DNA of 64,000 nucleotides, from contig JACRTB010000001.1 of the NCBI GenBank assembly GCA_014385025.1, positions 1 through 64,000 on the forward strand, in the 5' to 3' direction. The notes beneath the pieces are model-generated. The model was not told where the DNA came from. It did no database searches and was given only the letters and a program-made list of their open reading frames with translations. Below are positions 59,998 through 64,000 of this stretch, piece by piece; the first letter of the stretch is position 1, and each line of letters opens with the position of its first letter. The stretch comes from Yanshouia hominis. Lineage in GTDB: Bacteria; Bacillota; Clostridia; Oscillospirales; Ruminococcaceae. The position numbers and the translations under genes were made by a program.

Positions 59998-60426
59998 TCA
60001 ACGGTCTCCGTCCTCCACTGCCCGCGACAGCGCCTCATGCCACTGCGGAAAACGGCGGCGAAGCGAAAAAGGAGCAAAGGTATTGGCGTCCACCCAGGCG
60101 TGCTCACTTTCCCCGGTGCAGCGCGGCGTTTCGTCTCCCTCCACATAAACCTCATAGCGCACCGTCATTCGCGCGCCCTTGTAAGCCGCGATCCAGCCCC
60201 GCACCACGATAGGGTCATCATAGGTGGTCGTTCCGCGGTAGCGGCATTGCAGCCCCACCAGCGGAGACATTACCCCTGCCGCTTCCACCTCGGCGTAGGG
60301 CAGGCCGATCTCCCGGCACAGCTCGGTGCGCAGCATCTCGAACCAGATCGGATAGACCGCATGGTGCGTGACGCCCATCCGGTCTGTTTCGGCATAACGC
60401 ACCCGAAAATGGATCTCAGCAGTCAA
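59998..60426 (-). CDS. Acyl-CoA thioesterase, YbgC/FadM type
   Basis: A 142-residue hotdog protein with the signature RVRYAETDRMGVTHHAVYPIWFE, including the catalytic Asp, and PLVGLQCRYRGTTTYDDPI. It hydrolyses acyl-CoA or acyl-ACP. The initiation codon is TTG at 60426, with GGGGGAAGGA immediately upstream. It lies downstream of malQ and its 3' duplication. Confidence 0.87.
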   Translation of the reverse strand: MTAEIHFRVRYAETDRMGVTHHAVYPIWFEMLRTELCREIGLPYAEVEAAGVMSPLVGLQCRYRGTTTYDDPIVVRGWIAAYKGARMTVRYEVYVEGDETPRCTGESEHAWVDANTFAPFSLRRRFPQWHEALSRAVEDGDR

Positions 60427-60503
60427 GTGTCCTTCCCCCTCCGCGGCGGTGTGCCGCGCAAAATTCGGCCCGGCGGGGAGCTTTCCCGCCGGGCCCGCAC
60501 AGC

Positions 60504-60713
60504 GGCGCCGGTTTCAAAACAGCGCCCGGCTTCACAAACCACTCGGTCCAGGGGACGGCGGGAATAGAGTCCGTTCAGTCCCTGCGGCCATCCGACCTCC
60601 GTCGAATCCCGCACAACGGCGCCGGTTTCAAACGGTGCACGGCTTCACAAACCGCTCAATCCAAGGGACGGCGGTAATAGAGGCCGTTCAACCCCCGCAG
60701 CCATCCGGCACGC
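60504..60713 (-). repeat. 114-bp tandem duplication of the malQ 3' end
   Basis: GGCGCCGGTTTCAAA occurs at 60504 and 60618, and flanking sequence is similar for at least 90 bp. On the minus strand the upstream copy encodes the genuine C-terminus GLNGLYYRRPLD and stop. The downstream copy reads GLNGLYSRRPLD with CGA in place of TGA and continues out of frame of any gene. Confidence 0.88.
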
Positions 60714-62140
60714 CCGCGGGTCAGCTGACCCTCCCGCATCCGCCAGCTCCAGTTCTGCGGTCCGACGGTGCCGGGCGCGTTCATCCTTGCCTCGCCGCCC
60801 AATCCAATCAGATCCTGCGCCGTCGTGACCGCAAGGCGGCAGGGACTCGCCCAAGCGGCGCGAATCAGCCCGTCGGCCTCCTCCCCGGGGGACAGCGCAA
60901 GGTAATCCCGCAGGTAGCGGAGAGTTTCGCCGTCAAGGGAGGCAAGCCATCCGCGAATTGTGTCATTGTCATGGGTTCCGGTATAGCAGACCGCGTTTTC
61001 GATATGCCGGTGCGGCAGGTAATCGCTTTCACAGCCGGGGGTAAAGGCGAATTGCAGCACCTTCATGCCGGGCAGAGCGGTGGCTTTGAGCAGTTCCCGC
61101 ACGCTGTCGGTGAGGATTCCGAGATCTTCGGCAATGATCGGCAGCGTTCCGAATACGAAGCGCATCGTATCAAAAAAGGCGATGCCGGGTCCCCCGACCC
61201 ATTCGCCGTCCTTCGCCGTTTCAGAATCCGCGGGGATCGCCCAAAACGCATCGAACGCGCGGAAATGATCAATTCGCACAAGATCGAAGCGTGAGAAGGC
61301 GTTTCTCAGCCGTTCGATCCACCAGCGCCAGTCGTCGCCGATGATCGCACCCCAGTTATAAAGCGGATTGCCCCAGCGCTGGCCGTCCTTGGCAAAGGCG
61401 TCGGGCGGAACCCCCGCCACACGGGAGGGCCTGCCGCCCTCATCCAGCTCAAAGAAGCGCCGGTTGGCCCAGACGTCGGCGCTGTCGTCGGAAACATAAA
61501 TCGGCAGATCTCCGATCAGTCCCACATGACGCGCGGCACAGTAATCCCGCAGAGCCGTCCACTGCGCGTCGAAAAGGAACTGGACGAAAGCCCAATAGCA
61601 CAGCTCTTCGGAATGCTGTGCCGCAAAAGCGGACAGCGCGCCCTCCTCATGGCCGGAAAGTCCCTGCGGCCACTCCCAAAAAGGCGCGCCGTTTTGTATT
61701 TTTTTTATTGACTGATACAAACAGTAATCTTTCAGCCATGGATGCGCGGCGGAAAACTGTTCCGCCTGATGCAGCAGCGTCCGGTCCGCGCGGGAAAAAG
61801 CGAGCCGCAGCAGCCGTTCCTTTGAGACGGACACCGTCCGCCAGTCAACCCGGCAGGGATCATCCCCCCAGGGAAGCGCCGCGCATTCGGCCCGCGTCAG
61901 CAGCCCGCGTCCGATCAGATCCCCGAGGTCGATCAGCTCGGGCGCCCCGGCAAAGGCGCTCTCGCTCTGATAGGGAGAGCCGCCGAGCCCCGGCGGGTTG
62001 AGGGGCAGCACCTGCCAGCAGCCCACCCCGGCTTCCTCCAGCCAATCGGCAAAACGAAAAGCCGCCTCCCCCAGCGAGCCGGCGCCGTAGGGGGAGGGCA
62101 GCGAGGAAATATGTAACAGGACAGCGGAGCTGCGCTTCAT
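60656..62140 (-). CDS. malQ: 4-alpha-glucanotransferase (amylomaltase)
   Basis: A 494-residue GH77 enzyme that transfers maltooligosaccharide units in glycogen or maltose metabolism. It has HISSLPSPYGAGSLG at the start, LVRIDHFRAF (catalytic Asp nucleophile), IAEDLGI with the acid/base Glu, and GTHDNDTIRGW. The ATG overlaps the Rrf2 stop as ATGA. Its 3' end is tandemly duplicated. Confidence 0.94.
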   Translation of the reverse strand: MKRSSAVLLHISSLPSPYGAGSLGEAAFRFADWLEEAGVGCWQVLPLNPPGLGGSPYQSESAFAGAPELIDLGDLIGRGLLTRAECAALPWGDDPCRVDWRTVSVSKERLLRLAFSRADRTLLHQAEQFSAAHPWLKDYCLYQSIKKIQNGAPFWEWPQGLSGHEEGALSAFAAQHSEELCYWAFVQFLFDAQWTALRDYCAARHVGLIGDLPIYVSDDSADVWANRRFFELDEGGRPSRVAGVPPDAFAKDGQRWGNPLYNWGAIIGDDWRWWIERLRNAFSRFDLVRIDHFRAFDAFWAIPADSETAKDGEWVGGPGIAFFDTMRFVFGTLPIIAEDLGILTDSVRELLKATALPGMKVLQFAFTPGCESDYLPHRHIENAVCYTGTHDNDTIRGWLASLDGETLRYLRDYLALSPGEEADGLIRAAWASPCRLAVTTAQDLIGLGGEARMNAPGTVGPQNWSWRMREGQLTRGRAGWLRGLNGLYYRRPLD

Positions 62141-62562
62141 TCGGCGCCTTCCTTTCCCATCGGGCCGCCGAAGGTCACCTCGGAGAGCTTCTGCCGCACC
62201 ATTTCTGAGATTTCGTCGTAGACCCGCTGGAACCGGCAGTCACAGCGGCGGCAATGCTGCGCGTCACAGCGGCAGACATGTTCAGGACTTACGCAGCGGG
62301 AAAGGGCATAGACCCCTTCGACCGTCTCGATCACCTCACGAAGGGTGATTTTCCCTGCCGGACGGGCCAGCTCATAGCCGCCCTTCGCCCCCTGATAGGA
62401 ACGCACCAGACCCGAGGCGGCCAGCTTGCGGAGAATCTTCAGGGTGAAGCGCGGCGTTACGCCGGTATCCGCCGCGATGCTCTTGGCATCGAGTCTCCCC
62501 TCCTGAGAGGCGAGGCGGTCAACGATCCTGACGGCGTAATCAGCTTCGAGGGTAATATGCAT
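62137..62562 (-). CDS. Rrf2-family transcriptional regulator with Cys cluster
   Basis: A 141-residue regulator with an N-terminal winged HTH (MHITLEADYAVRIVDRLASQ, DTGVTPRFTLKILRKLAASG) and six Cys at residues 90, 97, 99, 104, 107 and 109. The Cys-rich loop suggests an iron-sulfur cluster or redox sensing, as in IscR/NsrR, though six Cys is more than the usual three. AAAAGGAG precedes the ATG. It is followed without gap by malQ, an unexplained pairing. Confidence 0.88.
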   Translation of the reverse strand: MHITLEADYAVRIVDRLASQEGRLDAKSIAADTGVTPRFTLKILRKLAASGLVRSYQGAKGGYELARPAGKITLREVIETVEGVYALSRCVSPEHVCRCDAQHCRRCDCRFQRVYDEISEMVRQKLSEVTFGGPMGKEGAE

Positions 62563-62578
62563 CGGTTGGCTCCTTTTC

Positions 62579-63661
62579 TTAATCGAGGAAATCCCGCAGC
62601 TTCTTCGAGCGGCTCGGATGGCGCAGCTTGCGCAGCGCCTTCGCCTCGATCTGGCGAATCCGCTCGCGAGTGACGTTGAATTCCTTGCCCACCTCCTCGA
62701 GGGTGCGGGAACGCCCGTCCTCAAGTCCGAACCGCAGCCGCAGCACCTTTTCCTCGCGGGGCGTAAGGGTGTGCAGCACCTCGCCGAGCTGCTCGCGCAG
62801 CAGGATATGGGAGGCGGCGTCCGCCGGAGCAGGCGCCTCGTCATCGGGGATGAAATCGCCGAGGTGGCTGTCCTCCTCCTCACCGATCGGGGTTTCGAGC
62901 GAAACCGGCTCCTGTGCGACCCGCATAATCTCGCGGACCTTATCCACCGACATATCGATTTCGTCCGCGATCTCCTCAGCGGTCGGCTCATGGCCGTTCT
63001 TGTGCAGAAGCTGGGAGGAAACCTTCTTGACCTTGTTGATCGTCTCAACCATATGCACCGGAATCCGGATGGTGCGGGCCTGGTCAGCGATGGCGCGGGT
63101 GATCGCCTGCCTGATCCACCAGGTCGCATAGGTCGAGAACTTGAATCCCTTGGTATGGTCGAATTTTTCGACCGCCTTGATAAGGCCTAGGTTCCCCTCC
63201 TGAATCAGATCGAGGAACTGCATCCCCCGCCCGACATAACGTTTGGCGATCGAGACGACAAGCCGCAGGTTGGCCTCGGACAGGCGCTTTCTCGCCTGCG
63301 GGTCCCCCTGGCTCATCCGCACCGCGAGATCGACCTCTTCCTCGCTGGTCAGAAGCGGCACCCGGCCGATTTCCTTGAGATACACCTTAACCGGGTCGTC
63401 AATGTTGATTCCCTCGGCCGAAAGGGCGGACTCCATCTCCTCATCGACGGGCGGGAATTCGGTCGCAATGGCCGGGGCGTAATTTTCCACAATCTCGATG
63501 CTGGCCCCTTCGAGCGTCTCATAGAGCTTTTCTACCTGCTCCACGTCGAAATCCACGTCCTCAAGGGCATCATTGATCTCGGTGGTGGTAAGCTTGCCTT
63601 TCGCCTTGCCGAGCTCAAGCAGCTCCTTGACAATATTCTTTTCCTGTGCCGCCACTGGCAT
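62579..63661 (-). CDS. sigA: RNA polymerase primary sigma factor SigA
   Basis: A 360-residue housekeeping sigma factor. Region 1.1 remnants, region 1.2 ([18 protein letters not shown]), region 2 ([20 protein letters not shown]) and region 4 ([20 protein letters not shown]) are present and canonical. It follows dnaG by 6 bp, the conserved dnaG-sigA macromolecular-synthesis arrangement. Confidence 0.97.
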   Translation of the reverse strand: MPVAAQEKNIVKELLELGKAKGKLTTTEINDALEDVDFDVEQVEKLYETLEGASIEIVENYAPAIATEFPPVDEEMESALSAEGINIDDPVKVYLKEIGRVPLLTSEEEVDLAVRMSQGDPQARKRLSEANLRLVVSIAKRYVGRGMQFLDLIQEGNLGLIKAVEKFDHTKGFKFSTYATWWIRQAITRAIADQARTIRIPVHMVETINKVKKVSSQLLHKNGHEPTAEEIADEIDMSVDKVREIMRVAQEPVSLETPIGEEEDSHLGDFIPDDEAPAPADAASHILLREQLGEVLHTLTPREEKVLRLRFGLEDGRSRTLEEVGKEFNVTRERIRQIEAKALRKLRHPSRSKKLRDFLD

Positions 63662-63667
63662 GTCCTC

Positions 63668-64000
63668 CTACTGTTGTTTCATCTTTTTCGCGGCAATCTC
63701 GCGCACAAAGGCGTCAAGCTCCGCTTCGTCCATCGAGCCGACCTGCTCGGGAGTTCTCTCTTTTTGTTTGTCGCGGATCACCGCAATGTATTCCCGCGCC
63801 GCCGCCATCGAGAAGCCCTGTTCCCGGTTTGCGGCGAGCAGGTAGGAAATCCGGCTCATCTGCTCCGCGGTGAGCTCGGAGGAAAGGATCACCGGGTCGA
63901 TCGATTTCCCCGCCCGCAGGCGCTCATACAGCACCGCAAAGATAGCCCGGTTCTGATCGGTCACAAATTCCCCCGGTGCGATCTCCTGCAAAAGCTGCGG
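63668..64000 (-). CDS. dnaG: DNA primase, C-terminal part (gene runs off the window)
   Basis: The last 110 or so codons of a gene whose 5' end lies to the right of the window. The helical domain PGEFVTDQNRAIFAVLYERL, ELTAEQMSRISYLLA and ending AAKKMKQQ match the DnaG helicase-binding C-terminal region. The assignment is supported by the adjacent sigA. Confidence 0.85.
   Translation of the reverse strand, partial: PQLLQEIAPGEFVTDQNRAIFAVLYERLRAGKSIDPVILSSELTAEQMSRISYLLAANREQGFSMAAAREYIAVIRDKQKERTPEQVGSMDEAELDAFVREIAAKKMKQQ

Overview
The window looks like a chromosomal segment of a GC-rich, endospore-forming Clostridia member, most likely an Oscillospirales/Ruminococcaceae-type Firmicute. The grounds are spoIVA next to a SPOCS/LysM spore protein, CotF-like coat proteins, PyrR-controlled pyr genes, SigA downstream of DnaG, strong AGGAGG ribosome binding sites, and TTGACA/TATAAT promoters with 17-bp spacers. 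No species can be named from this alone.

Layout: 1-450 rRNA operon leader and tandem promoters (leftward); 448-2476 metAA and azlCD; 2620-6017 spore genes; 6070-12422 folD, tRNA-Val, a GlnK/GlnL-like two-component pair, a LysR regulator, CotF-like proteins and a tandem repeat; 12423-20871 (minus) a complete shikimate-to-Phe/Tyr operon, aroF-tyrA-aroB-aroA-aroC-pheA-aroEK-aroQ, behind a leader that encodes a Phe/Tyr-rich peptide and a terminator; 20993-28834 repeats, HD hydrolase, glycosyltransferase, sigma-like gene and a GntR/ABC operon; 29009-33020 pyk with an 82-bp repeat array, small genes and a secreted protein; 33263-36546 nucleotide-sugar genes interrupted by a 137-bp triplication; 36719-39266 vanW-dltA-like-dltC-like; 39613-43046 small membrane protein, aldehyde dehydrogenase, amidase, lipid kinase; 43183-46272 tRNA-Pro followed by an AT-richer, decayed mobile region with a frameshifted IS110; 46543-47247 Cys-rich protein and GIY-YIG protein; 47373-53780 the pyr operon with a PyrR attenuator; 54034-57763 mutS2-like gene and a Mn2+-riboswitch-controlled oadB plus mini-oadG pair; 58560-64000 anchored protein, thioesterase, malQ, Rrf2 regulator, sigA and the 3' part of dnaG.

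How the genes work together: two biosynthetic operons dominate, aromatic amino acids and pyrimidines. Both are apparently controlled by premature termination in the leader, by ribosome stalling on Phe/Tyr codons in one case and by PyrR in the other. A third RNA switch (yybP-ykoY class) precedes oadB.

The most unusual property is local repetition. At least three genes (pyk, malQ, and the oxidoreductase/acetyltransferase junction) have their ends tandemly duplicated, once creating two overlapping chimeric mini-genes. A dispersed modular GC-rich repeat family also fills several intergenic gaps.
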